This document shows positions 1 through 8,670 of a DNA stretch of 46,756 bases, piece by piece. The notes beneath the pieces are model-generated. The model saw nothing but the letters and a program-made list of their open reading frames with translations, did no database searches and was not told the DNA's origin. Within the stretch, counting starts at the first letter, position 1, and the number at the start of each line of letters is the position of its first letter. The position numbers were made by a program, and so were the translations under genes. The DNA is from Saprospiraceae bacterium (GTDB lineage Bacteria > Bacteroidota > Bacteroidia > Chitinophagales > Saprospiraceae). The stretch is taken from the NCBI GenBank assembly GCA_013214355.1, contig JABSSL010000041.1, positions 1-46,756 on the forward strand, in the 5' to 3' direction.

Positions 1-311
1 CAACTTATTTAGATGTGTATAAACCATAGACATAAATGCACGAAAATCCCACCTGTATATCTGGCTATGCATATGTTGTCACGCTGTGACAGGCGCTAGC
101 ACTGACTGCTTGGGGTTGAACAAGCTTGAGACAAAACCCCGCTAGGGGTTAAATATCCCTAGCCATGAATCCCGGTCAATCCGTGCCTTTTGGGTACGGT
201 ATATATGTCCCGTCCCTCGAAATAATATCCCAAAATGGTGAAGTTCGAAAAACTAGAACCACCTAATTTCGACCAATCCACTTCGGATATTTTGCTCATA
301 AAATATAATCA
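1..311. other. Intergenic region with mutually exclusive hairpins
   Basis: I see no convincing gene here. TGTCAC-GCT-GTGACA (77-91) is a small perfect palindrome. AACCCC-GCTA-GGGGTT (135-150) is a perfect 6-bp stem. It overlaps a second possible stem, GCTAGGG (141-147) with CCCTAGC (157-163), so the two cannot form together. The region lies downstream of the CPBP protease gene, which ends at 312 on the minus strand, so one of the hairpins may end its transcript. No T-run follows to make this clear. Confidence 0.4.
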
Positions 312-1058
312 CTACTCCTCTTCGGTCAAAATCGGCCCATATCGCTGGTGCAACCACCAACTGAAGCTCCCCCCCAGCACATCCACCAAGAAATGCAGCA
401 GAATCAGCAACCAAAGGGAGCCCGACAAGACAAATACATAACCAAACAAAATCGCCATCAGGCTAATCTTCAACATGGCTTTCCAACCTTGATAGTAGTG
501 GACGAAACCAAATATAATCGCAGGAAATAAGATGGCTAAGGTTTGTGCGATAGGAAGCGGTAAAAACTGAAGTAAAGAATAGAGATAGGTGATAAAAAAT
601 CCTCTAAATACGATTTCTTCGCAAACACCTGCACTAAGACTCAGGAAGTTAAAGTGGAGCCATTCTATGTCTTTGGCAGGTAGAAAGGGCATATCACTGG
701 TCCAGCGTTGGAAGGTTCTTTCTCGCAATGCTTGAGTGGCCAACTCAGAGCCTACATCCAAAAGATAGAGGATCACAAATAAGGTAACTAGCATACCGGA
801 AACGCGATCCAAAGCAGGAGGTGGCCAAGCCAAACCCAAATCCATAACCGAACGATCGGAGAAATACCAGACCAGCAATACAATCACAGCCATACCCCAT
901 AAGCCAAACCCATTGATCCAGTACATCTGAATCTTCGTTGAGGTATTATACTCCAATTCCTTAATCTGTTTTTGTGCCTGGATAGACCGAAATGGCATAA
1001 TAATTCCAAGGAGGAAGAACAGGATATGATCGGCAATATTGGGCAAGTAGGTGATCAT
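312..1058 (-). CDS. CPBP family intramembrane glutamic endopeptidase
   Basis: This is a 248-residue polytopic membrane protein. It has the CPBP (CAAX protease and bacteriocin-processing, formerly Abi) motifs: the EE pair at 147-148 followed by R152 (EExxxR), FGFVH with H187, and a last-helix H222/D226 pair. In this family the Glu and His residues form the catalytic site inside the membrane. Bacterial members are linked to prenyl-protein-like proteolysis, bacteriocin immunity or membrane-protein turnover, and the substrate here cannot be told. About six to eight hydrophobic segments are visible. The ATG start leaves only 15 bp to the palindromic element at 1074-1256, so the promoter probably lies in or against that element. 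The gene is divergent from the helicase gene. Confidence 0.88.
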   Translation of the reverse strand: MITYLPNIADHILFFLLGIIMPFRSIQAQKQIKELEYNTSTKIQMYWINGFGLWGMAVIVLLVWYFSDRSVMDLGLAWPPPALDRVSGMLVTLFVILYLLDVGSELATQALRERTFQRWTSDMPFLPAKDIEWLHFNFLSLSAGVCEEIVFRGFFITYLYSLLQFLPLPIAQTLAILFPAIIFGFVHYYQGWKAMLKISLMAILFGYVFVLSGSLWLLILLHFLVDVLGGSFSWWLHQRYGPILTEEE

Positions 1059-1073
1059 AGGGTCATCTTAGTA

Positions 1074-1256
1074 AGTAAGAGAGCAGATTTAGGTGACTTT
1101 TTTGGTCGAGCCAATTTTTTCATAGATCCAGGCGCGGCGGAGCCTAATAGCCTTAGCTATTAAGGCGAGCCTGTCCGGCAACCAGACGGGTACGCAACGC
1201 AGATGTATGGAAAAAGGGGCCACCATAAACTGATCAGTTAGATTTGCTCTCTTACT
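1074..1256. repeat. Palindromic intergenic element 0 (MITE-like)
   Basis: This is a 183-bp imperfect palindrome. Its ends are AGTAAGAGAGCA (1074-1085) and TGCTCTCTTACT (1245-1256), a perfect 12-bp inverted repeat that continues with few mismatches. Inner arms also pair: GAGCCAATTTTTTCATAGATC-like sequence near 1109-1130 with its partner near 1202-1222. A central hairpin is TAATAGC-CTTA-GCTATTA. It fills the gap between the divergent CPBP and SNF2 genes and has no coding capacity. It resembles the other four elements in size and architecture, but its ends lack their TGTTT motif and no target duplication is clear. Confidence 0.6.
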
Positions 1257-1360
1257 CAGTGTAGTTTCCATGAAAAAAGCGATCAAAAATAATAGACCTA
1301 ATCCAAACGGTGAAATTTATTCATTTATTAGTATCATTGCCTCCCCAAATTTGCATAGAG

Positions 1361-4300
1361 ATGTCAACACCGTCCTTCCCTACCAGCAATACCCCATTCG
1401 AAATTGTTTACAACCTTTATCCCTTTGCAGAGGGCTTGTTCTTGCCAAATTCATATGTGGTGAAGAAGGACAAAGCAGGGCTGCTAGCCCACCTTCAGCA
1501 GAAGGCTATTCCCAATACTATTGGTTCCTATAATTTGGAACTCACACCCGTCCGCCAGAAACTCTTCAACCTACAAGACATCCTCTCTCCACAGCACTTA
1601 GCTAAGAAATTCAACAACAACAAACGCAAGGTAAGGACGCTCGATGAGCTACTTGAGAATAAGGAAATCAAACCCAACATCCTTTCTTTTATTCATCGGA
1701 AGTTAGATGAATGGTTGACCCTATTAACGCGAGAAGAACTGCCCATTAGTTGGAATGTAGAGCGTAAGGTCTTGGTCAAAGACTTTGTTTTGAAGCCCGC
1801 TCAAAACGCACTGGTACCCAAATTACATTTTACTAAGACGGATAAAGAAGTACTATATCAACTTAAACTCCAAGACGGAAAACAACTTATCAATATCAAG
1901 GAGAAGGACATTCTCCCAATCACCAACAAGCCGGCCTGGGTATTTGCGGACTACCACCTCTATCGTATCCAGCATATCAATGGCAATATGGTGAAACCTT
2001 TTCGATTCAAAGACGAAGTCACCATTCCCGCCTCTTCGGTCAATGTGTACTTTCAGAAGTTTATCGTCAAGGTAGCAGCCAAGGTAGATATCGAAGCAGA
2101 AGGCTTTTCCGTGCTTCAGCTGGATGATTTGGAGGGGTGTGAGTTGGAGGTCGTGAAGCACATCTTCAGTGATCAGTGGGTGATCAATGTCCGTATGTGT
2201 TATCCAGGAACTTTCTTTCACTGGAGAGAAAAGACAACACAAAAGACCAGTCTTAAAATTGGAGCGGAGGTACAGATTATCAGGGTCCAGCGAAAATTTG
2301 AAGAAGAACAGGCTTACATGGATCGCCTCGCCAAATTGGGCATCAAAGTTCAGGATGAAAGCAACTATCTTTTTGTCGATAAGATCGGAGATGCTCCCTA
2401 TGCTTTAATTGAGTGGCTGGGAAAACAACGCAAAAAGATTGAAAAAGCGGGATTCAAGCTGATTCTACCGGAGATCGATGGTAAGAGAATCCAATTGGCG
2501 CCGCCACAGCTGGACCTGGTTTCCACGCAAGAAAATGATTGGTTTGATATTCACGGGGAAGTACAGGCAGGAGAATTTCGGATTCCTTTTAAAAAACTAA
2601 TCCCTTACATCAAGGAGGAAAACCGCTTCTATCCATTAGCTGATGGAACCTACTTCCTGATCCCCGAAGAATGGTTGAACAAATACAAGGATCTGGCAAA
2701 GTTTGCCAACACCAAAGAAGGGAAAGTTAGATTGACCAAAAGTCAGTTTACCCTATTAGAAGAGATCGAGGATCAAGCTCCCCAAATAGAAGAAAAGGTA
2801 GATGCGAATTTCCGCCCTTCTCCCCTCTTGAAGGCAGCGCTTCGACCTTACCAACTAGCCGGCGTGCAGTGGTTAGTTAACCTGTACCACAACCAACTTG
2901 GTGCTTGTTTAGCGGATGATATGGGATTGGGTAAAACTTTACAGACCATCGCCGTCTTACTTCACGCCAAGGAAAACAAAGCCCTGCCCGAAGCGGCGAC
3001 TGCCAGCGCTGGACCATCTACCCAATTAGACTTGTTTCAGCCACCACCAGATGCCGGTTTTTTAAAGTCACTCAATGCCTTAGTCATTTTGCCAGCCTCT
3101 TTGGTCTTTAACTGGGCACAAGAGCTTAATAAGTTTGCGCCAAGTCTAAGTATCTACCAACATACTGGGACTAAACGGTATAAGGATCCCAGACTCATAC
3201 TTCGTTTTGACATAATCCTAACCACCTATCAGACAGCGCTGAGGGATGCCGAGCTTCTGCAAAACATCGAATTTGAGTACATCATTTTGGATGAAAGTCA
3301 GCAGATCAAAAACCGGGAAAGCAAGATCTTTCAGGCCATCAATCAGTTTCCCGCGAAGTATAAGATCTCATTAAGTGGTACGCCAATCGAGAATTCCCTA
3401 TCAGATCTCTGGTCTCAGATGCAGTTTATCAATCCAGATTTACTCGGTGGCTTTTCCTTTTTCAAACGAGAATTCATCACTCCGATTGAAAAAGGACAAG
3501 ATGAGGAAAAGAAAGATCGTCTAAGAAAATTGGTCAAGCCCTATCTCCTTCGCAGAACCAAAGAAGAAGTGGCAAAGGATCTTCCTGCACTTACTACCAA
3601 GCTGTTTTACAGCGAGATGGCGAGCGAGCAGAAGAAACGCTACGAAAAAGAAAAATCAGCGGCGAGAAACTACTTATTGGACAACTTCGACGCCAATAAT
3701 CCTCAGTATCGAATTATCGTACTGCAATCACTCACTCGCCTCCGCCAGATTGTAAATCATCCCAGCCTAGTCTACGCTGATTTCAACAAAGACAGTGGAA
3801 AATACACCGATGTTTTGGAGCACTTGCAAGTGATTCAGAAAGGAGGACATAAAGCTTTGATCTTTAGTTCTTTTGTGAAGTACTTGGAATTATTCCGCAA
3901 AGAATTCGAGTCCAGGCAACAGGCTTATAGTTGGCTGATAGGTAGTCAAACCGCAAAGCAACGTCAGCAAAACATTCAAAAATTCATGGAAGACCCAGCT
4001 GTCCAGTCCTTCCTCATCTCCATCAAATCTGGTGGTACGGGGCTGAATTTGACGGCGGCAGACTACGTATTTATCTTAGATCCCTGGTGGAACCCAACCA
4101 TTGAACAACAAGCCATTGCCAGAGCACACCGAATTGGTCAGGAGAAAAAAGTAATGGCTGTCAAGTTCATCACTAAGGATAGCATCGAAGAAAAAATCCT
4201 CCTGCTTCAGGAAAAGAAAAAGCAATTGGCGGAAGATATCATCGGAGAAGTGGGGAAAATGAGCTTCAGTAAGAATGATATCAAGTATTTGTTGGACTAG
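1361..4300 (+). CDS. SNF2-family DEAD/DEAH-box helicase
   Basis: This is a Swi2/Snf2 superfamily-2 ATPase of about 979 residues, which would translocate along double-stranded DNA and remodel protein-DNA complexes. Visible motifs are Walker A GLGKT with K525 in LADDMGLGKTLQT, motif II as DESQ (644-647, the usual bacterial SNF2 variant of DEAH), SLSGTPIENS (motif III), and a C-terminal helicase domain ending in RAHRIGQ (921-927, motif VI). The first 470 or so residues are a less conserved N-terminal region. A loop after motif I carries TQLDLFQPPP with QLDLF at 555-559, a canonical beta sliding-clamp-binding pattern. I prefer the ATG at 1361 because the protein reads as conserved from there. A longer frame opens at 1310. 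The gene stands alone between element 0 and pyc. Confidence 0.9.
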   Translation: MSTPSFPTSNTPFEIVYNLYPFAEGLFLPNSYVVKKDKAGLLAHLQQKAIPNTIGSYNLELTPVRQKLFNLQDILSPQHLAKKFNNNKRKVRTLDELLENKEIKPNILSFIHRKLDEWLTLLTREELPISWNVERKVLVKDFVLKPAQNALVPKLHFTKTDKEVLYQLKLQDGKQLINIKEKDILPITNKPAWVFADYHLYRIQHINGNMVKPFRFKDEVTIPASSVNVYFQKFIVKVAAKVDIEAEGFSVLQLDDLEGCELEVVKHIFSDQWVINVRMCYPGTFFHWREKTTQKTSLKIGAEVQIIRVQRKFEEEQAYMDRLAKLGIKVQDESNYLFVDKIGDAPYALIEWLGKQRKKIEKAGFKLILPEIDGKRIQLAPPQLDLVSTQENDWFDIHGEVQAGEFRIPFKKLIPYIKEENRFYPLADGTYFLIPEEWLNKYKDLAKFANTKEGKVRLTKSQFTLLEEIEDQAPQIEEKVDANFRPSPLLKAALRPYQLAGVQWLVNLYHNQLGACLADDMGLGKTLQTIAVLLHAKENKALPEAATASAGPSTQLDLFQPPPDAGFLKSLNALVILPASLVFNWAQELNKFAPSLSIYQHTGTKRYKDPRLILRFDIILTTYQTALRDAELLQNIEFEYIILDESQQIKNRESKIFQAINQFPAKYKISLSGTPIENSLSDLWSQMQFINPDLLGGFSFFKREFITPIEKGQDEEKKDRLRKLVKPYLLRRTKEEVAKDLPALTTKLFYSEMASEQKKRYEKEKSAARNYLLDNFDANNPQYRIIVLQSLTRLRQIVNHPSLVYADFNKDSGKYTDVLEHLQVIQKGGHKALIFSSFVKYLELFRKEFESRQQAYSWLIGSQTAKQRQQNIQKFMEDPAVQSFLISIKSGGTGLNLTAADYVFILDPWWNPTIEQQAIARAHRIGQEKKVMAVKFITKDSIEEKILLLQEKKKQLAEDIIGEVGKMSFSKNDIKYLLD
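3023..3037 (+). other. Putative beta-clamp-binding motif QLDLF within the helicase
   Basis: Codons 555-559 of the SNF2 protein read QLDLF. They sit in a low-complexity Ala/Ser/Pro loop between motif I and the next conserved strand (ALVILPASLVFNW). QL[SD]LF is the established consensus for peptides that dock in the DnaN hydrophobic pocket. An exposed loop position makes the match plausible. It is inferred from sequence only. Confidence 0.5.
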
Positions 4301-4387
4301 ATCATCCGCAGAATAAGCTTAGTGGGCCCATTGTAACTTTTTTTGGACAAACCGGTACAGGATATCCGATTTCTGTGCTCTATGCTT

Positions 4388-4395
4388 TATATTTG
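4388..4395 (+). promoter_or_regulatory. Candidate Bacteroidota -7 box (TATATTTG) for pyc
   Basis: TATATTTG matches the Bacteroidota primary-sigma -7 consensus TAnnTTTG exactly and lies 65 bp before the pyc ATG. No good -33 TTTG is found at the expected spacing, which lowers confidence. Confidence 0.4.
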
Positions 4396-4460
4396 GCGAC
4401 CGAAACCTGCCTAACCAGACCTCCAAATTTGCATTTTTCACGTTTAAACCAGATTGAAAT

Positions 4461-7400
4461 ATGACAGCCAATGTCAATAGATTCAAGAAGATCCTTGTCG
4501 CCAATCGTGGGGAGATTGCAATCAGGATTTTGCGAGCAGCAAGTGAACTTAATCTTAGAACCGTTGCAATATATACATACGAAGACAGGTATTCCCTTCA
4601 CCGTTACAAAGCCGATGAAGCCTATCAAATTGGTGCTGTAGACGATCCTCTTAAGCCCTATCTAGACATTGATGCCCTCTTGCGCGTAGCCAAAGAACAC
4701 GATGTTGACGCCATTCACCCTGGTTATGGTTTCTTAAGTGAAAATGTACACTTTGCCCGTAGATGCAGAGAAGAAGGAGTTGTATTCATTGGACCAGATC
4801 CAGAGGTTATGGATCGCCTAGGGGACAAGGTATCCGCCAAGAAATTGGCTAGACAGGCACAAGTACCTTTAATCGAAGACAGCCGAGAGCCACTGAATTC
4901 GGAAGAAATAGCCTTGCGGGAAGCGCAGCACATTGGCTACCCGGTCATTATTAAAGCTGCGGCTGGCGGCGGTGGTCGCGGCATGCGCGTGGTGCGAGAC
5001 AACCAGCAGTTGGTACAGGAATACCATGAGGCTAGAGGCGAAGCAAAAACAGCTTTCGGAGACGACACCGTCTTCCTAGAAAAATTCATTGAGAATCCTA
5101 AACACATCGAAGTACAAATTCTCGGTGACAAGTACGGAAATATCGTGCACTTATTTGAGCGGGATTGCTCCGTACAGCGTCGGTTCCAGAAAGTAGTAGA
5201 AGTTGCTCCTTGCGTTACCATCAAACAGGAGACTAAGGATAAGTTATACGAATACGCCTTAAAATTAGCAAGAGAAGTTAGCTATAGTCATGCAGGTACC
5301 GTCGAATTCCTAGTAGATCAAGCGGAGAACATCTACTTCATTGAGGTGAATCCACGGGTACAAGTCGAGCATACCATCACAGAAGAGATTACGGGAATAG
5401 ATATAGTTAGAAGTCAGATCTTAATTGCCATGGGGTATCCCTTGGAGCACAAAACAATCTATATTCGCAGCCAAGATGATGTCAAGATCAATGGCTGTGC
5501 GATCCAGTGTCGGGTGACCACCGAGGATCCATCTTCGGACTTCAAACCGGATTACGGCACCTTGATCGCCTATCGAAGTGCATCCGGTATGGGTATCCGT
5601 TTGGATGCAGGTAGTGCCTATCCCGGAGCTAAAATTTCTCCCTTCTTCGATAGTATGTTGGTAAAAGTTACGGCTTGGGGTCGGACTATGAAGGGCTCCT
5701 CGCGGCGGCTACATAGAGCCTTACGTGAATTCCGAATTCGAGGGGTAAAAACCAACATTGGCTTCCTACTCAACCTGCTCAACAACGAAACCTTCCAAAA
5801 CGGAGCGGCGACCGTAAATTTCATCAAGGACCACCCCGAATTGCTCACTCCGCCCAATTGGCAAGACCGTGGAACCAAGATGCTCCGCTACTTAGCCAAT
5901 GTCATTGTCAATAATAATCCGGATGTGAAGTTCAAGGATAAAAACAAGGTATTCCTGCAACCGATTGTACCATCGGTTGACTATACGCAGGAGTATCCTA
6001 AAGGGATGAAGGATAAGTTGAATGAACTAGGGCCAGCTGATTTTGCCAAGTGGCTGAAATCAGAAAAGAAAATACACTATACAGATACTACTTTCCGGGA
6101 TGGCCACCAGTCACTCCTCGCTACGCGAATGCGTACGTATGACATGCTAGAAGTAGCAGAGAGCTTTGCCCGAAAACATGGAAGTGATATCTTCTCGATG
6201 GAAGTTTGGGGGGGAGCTACCTTTGATGTGTCCTTACGGTTTTTAAAGGAATGTCCTTGGCAGCGACTAGCAGATTTGCGAGCCGCGATGCCGAATATGC
6301 TGCTACAGATGCTTCTGCGTGGCTCCAATGCCGTAGGCTATACGGCTTATCCTGACAACCTGATCGAGAAGTTTATCGTGCAAGCAGCAGAAACGGGTAT
6401 TGATATCTTCCGAATCTTCGATTCTTTGAACTGGGTCGAAGCCATGAAAACGAGTATCAGAACAGTGCGAGAGCAAACCGATTCTATTGCTGAAGCTTGT
6501 TTGTGTTATACCGGTGATATTCTCAATCCTGCGCATGAGAAATTTAGTTTGCAGTACTACGTAGACTTGGCAAGACGCTTGGAAGATGAAGGAGCACACA
6601 TCATTGCCATCAAGGATATGGCGGGTCTGCTTAGACCATTAGCCGCAGAGAAACTGATTGCAGCCTTAAAGGAACACATCGAGGCTCCTATTCACCTGCA
6701 TACGCACGACACCTCCTCCATCCAATCGGCTACCTATTTAAAAGCCATTGACGCGGGGGTGGATGTGGTCGATGTATCGATTAGTGCTCTTTCGGGACTA
6801 ACCGCACAACCTAACTTCAATTCGGTGGTCGCGATGATGCAAGGGCACGAGCGTGAAAATCCAATTGATTTACCCTCTTTAAACCAGTATTCGAACTACT
6901 GGGAAGCCGTTCGAAAATACTACTATGCTTTCGAAACGGAATTGCGGGCCGGTTCCGCTGATGTATATGAACATGAGATTCCCGGTGGTCAGTACTCCAA
7001 TCTACGCCCTCAAGCCAGAGGATTAGGGTTGGAAGACCAGTTTGAGACCATAAAGGCCAACTACAAGGCAGCCAACGAACTATTTGGAAATATCATCAAG
7101 GTGACCCCTTCGTCCAAGGTAGTGGGAGACATGGCTATGTTTATGACCTCTAATGGTTTAACGAAAGAGGATGTACTGAAACGAGGTAAAACGCTGGCCT
7201 TCCCAGACAGTGTAAAGGCTTTGATGAGAGGAGATCTCGGGCAAATCGAAGGAGGATTCCCCGCAGAATTCCAATCTTTGGTTTTGAAAGGAGAAGAGCC
7301 TTATACCGATAAACCCAACGCCCACCTGGAGCCCATTCAATTCGAAGAAGAATTGAAAACTTTCCAAAATGATTTTGGAGACGACCAGGAATTAAATGAC

Positions 7401-7919
7401 TTCTTATCCTATAAGCTATATCCAAAGGTATTCCGCGATTACTGCCAACACTTTGACAACTTCGGAGCGGTGAGAAACTTACCGACCCCAGCCTTCTTCT
7501 ATGGCTTGGAGCCCAACGAAGAGATCATCGTCAGCCTTTCACCAGGAAAGAATGTGTTGATCAAGTATCTGAATATGACGGAGCCTGATGACCTTGGAAA
7601 TAGGTTAGTGATCTTCCAATTGAATGGGCAAACTCGTTCGGTACCTGTACGAGACCTCAATGAGAAATCAGAAGTTACCGCAAATCGCAAAGCCGTTGGA
7701 GACCAAGAGATCGGTGCTCCACTGCAAGGTAGCTTGTCTAAAATCTTGGTTAATGAGGGTGATGAAATTGATGAAAACACTCCACTTTTCATCATTGAAG
7801 CCATGAAAATGGAAAGTACCATTACCTCCCCAGTAGCGGGTACCGTGAAGAAGGTCCATCTTAAGCAAAAGAGTTTAGTGGAGCAAGACGATCTAGTGAT
7901 CGAATTGGATCTATCCTAA
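4461..7919 (+). CDS. pyc: Pyruvate carboxylase
   Basis: This biotin-dependent enzyme makes oxaloacetate from pyruvate, bicarbonate and ATP, and so feeds the TCA cycle and gluconeogenesis. At 1152 residues it is the usual length of single-chain pyruvate carboxylase. Domain order is biotin carboxylase/ATP-grasp first (KKILVANRGEIAIRI, then a Gly-rich AAAGGGGRGMR loop and EVNPRVQVEHT). The carboxyltransferase TIM barrel follows from about residue 540 (TDTTFRDGHQS, with metal-ligand HLHTHDT). The tail is a biotin carboxyl carrier domain with EAMKMES and biotinyl Lys1116. The gene appears monocistronic, with a candidate promoter at 4388 and a strong hairpin just after the stop. The biotin ligase that would modify it is not in the window. 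Confidence 0.97.
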   Translation: MTANVNRFKKILVANRGEIAIRILRAASELNLRTVAIYTYEDRYSLHRYKADEAYQIGAVDDPLKPYLDIDALLRVAKEHDVDAIHPGYGFLSENVHFARRCREEGVVFIGPDPEVMDRLGDKVSAKKLARQAQVPLIEDSREPLNSEEIALREAQHIGYPVIIKAAAGGGGRGMRVVRDNQQLVQEYHEARGEAKTAFGDDTVFLEKFIENPKHIEVQILGDKYGNIVHLFERDCSVQRRFQKVVEVAPCVTIKQETKDKLYEYALKLAREVSYSHAGTVEFLVDQAENIYFIEVNPRVQVEHTITEEITGIDIVRSQILIAMGYPLEHKTIYIRSQDDVKINGCAIQCRVTTEDPSSDFKPDYGTLIAYRSASGMGIRLDAGSAYPGAKISPFFDSMLVKVTAWGRTMKGSSRRLHRALREFRIRGVKTNIGFLLNLLNNETFQNGAATVNFIKDHPELLTPPNWQDRGTKMLRYLANVIVNNNPDVKFKDKNKVFLQPIVPSVDYTQEYPKGMKDKLNELGPADFAKWLKSEKKIHYTDTTFRDGHQSLLATRMRTYDMLEVAESFARKHGSDIFSMEVWGGATFDVSLRFLKECPWQRLADLRAAMPNMLLQMLLRGSNAVGYTAYPDNLIEKFIVQAAETGIDIFRIFDSLNWVEAMKTSIRTVREQTDSIAEACLCYTGDILNPAHEKFSLQYYVDLARRLEDEGAHIIAIKDMAGLLRPLAAEKLIAALKEHIEAPIHLHTHDTSSIQSATYLKAIDAGVDVVDVSISALSGLTAQPNFNSVVAMMQGHERENPIDLPSLNQYSNYWEAVRKYYYAFETELRAGSADVYEHEIPGGQYSNLRPQARGLGLEDQFETIKANYKAANELFGNIIKVTPSSKVVGDMAMFMTSNGLTKEDVLKRGKTLAFPDSVKALMRGDLGQIEGGFPAEFQSLVLKGEEPYTDKPNAHLEPIQFEEELKTFQNDFGDDQELNDFLSYKLYPKVFRDYCQHFDNFGAVRNLPTPAFFYGLEPNEEIIVSLSPGKNVLIKYLNMTEPDDLGNRLVIFQLNGQTRSVPVRDLNEKSEVTANRKAVGDQEIGAPLQGSLSKILVNEGDEIDENTPLFIIEAMKMESTITSPVAGTVKKVHLKQKSLVEQDDLVIELDLS

Positions 7920-7933
7920 AGGTCTTCGGACAG

Positions 7934-7973
7934 GCCGGATGTTGAGATATATTGGAAAGTCGCAACATCCGGC
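7934..7973. terminator. Bidirectional hairpin between pyc and the next gene
   Basis: GCCGGATGTTG (7934-7944) pairs perfectly with CAACATCCGGC (7963-7973) across an 18-nt loop. It lies between the convergent stops at 7919 and 7993, as expected for a shared terminator. No long T-run follows on either side. Confidence 0.7.
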
Positions 7974-7992
7974 TCACTTGCCGCTTCGTATT

Positions 7993-8415
7993 CTATCCCA
8001 ACTCTTTCACTGGCTTAAGTTGCCTCTCTCTAAGTTGCCACGCCATAAGTAAGGCATGAGGTAACATAAAGAAGGTCATTCCTGAAAGAGGGATCATATA
8101 TACTCCGATTAGAATGACCACTAAGTAGCTTAACACAAATGGTCGAGGTAGGAGAAGTCCCTGCTTTTCCATAAACCGCACCAGTAATCCCAGTGGGAAA
8201 AGCAGAAGCCCAAAGTAGAAAAACCAGAAGGCTGCAAAGGACTCATAGTTCATCTGCCCACCGAAGAGTGGAAACTCCAATATGCCGTTATTGATCCGGA
8301 AAAATAAGGTGGAAAAAAAACCGGAGAATTGCTTACCAAAACCCCAGGGAGAAAGCCCTAGGAGGGTATGAGCCGTACCGATCAACATGAAGATCAAGCC
8401 ATTTTTTTGTTGCAT
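7993..8415 (-). CDS. DUF6463-like small membrane protein
   Basis: This 140-residue protein has four predicted membrane helices: around residues 6-22, 55-80 (FAAFWFFYFGLLLFPLGLL), 92-108 and 110-126. The opening (N-G, then IGTAHTLLGL), the central FxxFWF-x-FG stretch and the C-terminal P-x-SG resemble the DUF6463 family of small bacterial membrane proteins, whose function is unknown. The family call is from memory of the pattern and is moderate. The ATG start is at 8415. It converges on pyc and shares the hairpin at 7934-7973, and its operon partners are unclear. Confidence 0.6.
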   Translation of the reverse strand: MQQKNGLIFMLIGTAHTLLGLSPWGFGKQFSGFFSTLFFRINNGILEFPLFGGQMNYESFAAFWFFYFGLLLFPLGLLVRFMEKQGLLLPRPFVLSYLVVILIGVYMIPLSGMTFFMLPHALLMAWQLRERQLKPVKELG

Positions 8416-8670
8416 GCTTCAATAGTTTGTCGGTCTTAGATCACAGATAGGTTCTTCCTGCAAGGTAACTCAATTACATACGTGAGTCAAGCTGTAATTG
8501 TAGCAGGACTATTTTGCCATCTCGCTTCCGCTCTTTCCGACTTTGAAAAGTATTAAACTAGCAGGTCATAATCCGGTCAATGCCTAGAAGCCATCCCTTC
8601 CTAGCTTATCTACAAAATTCTCCACTGAACCTCCTCCATTCTCCCTTCATCATTCAACACCATGCAAAAT

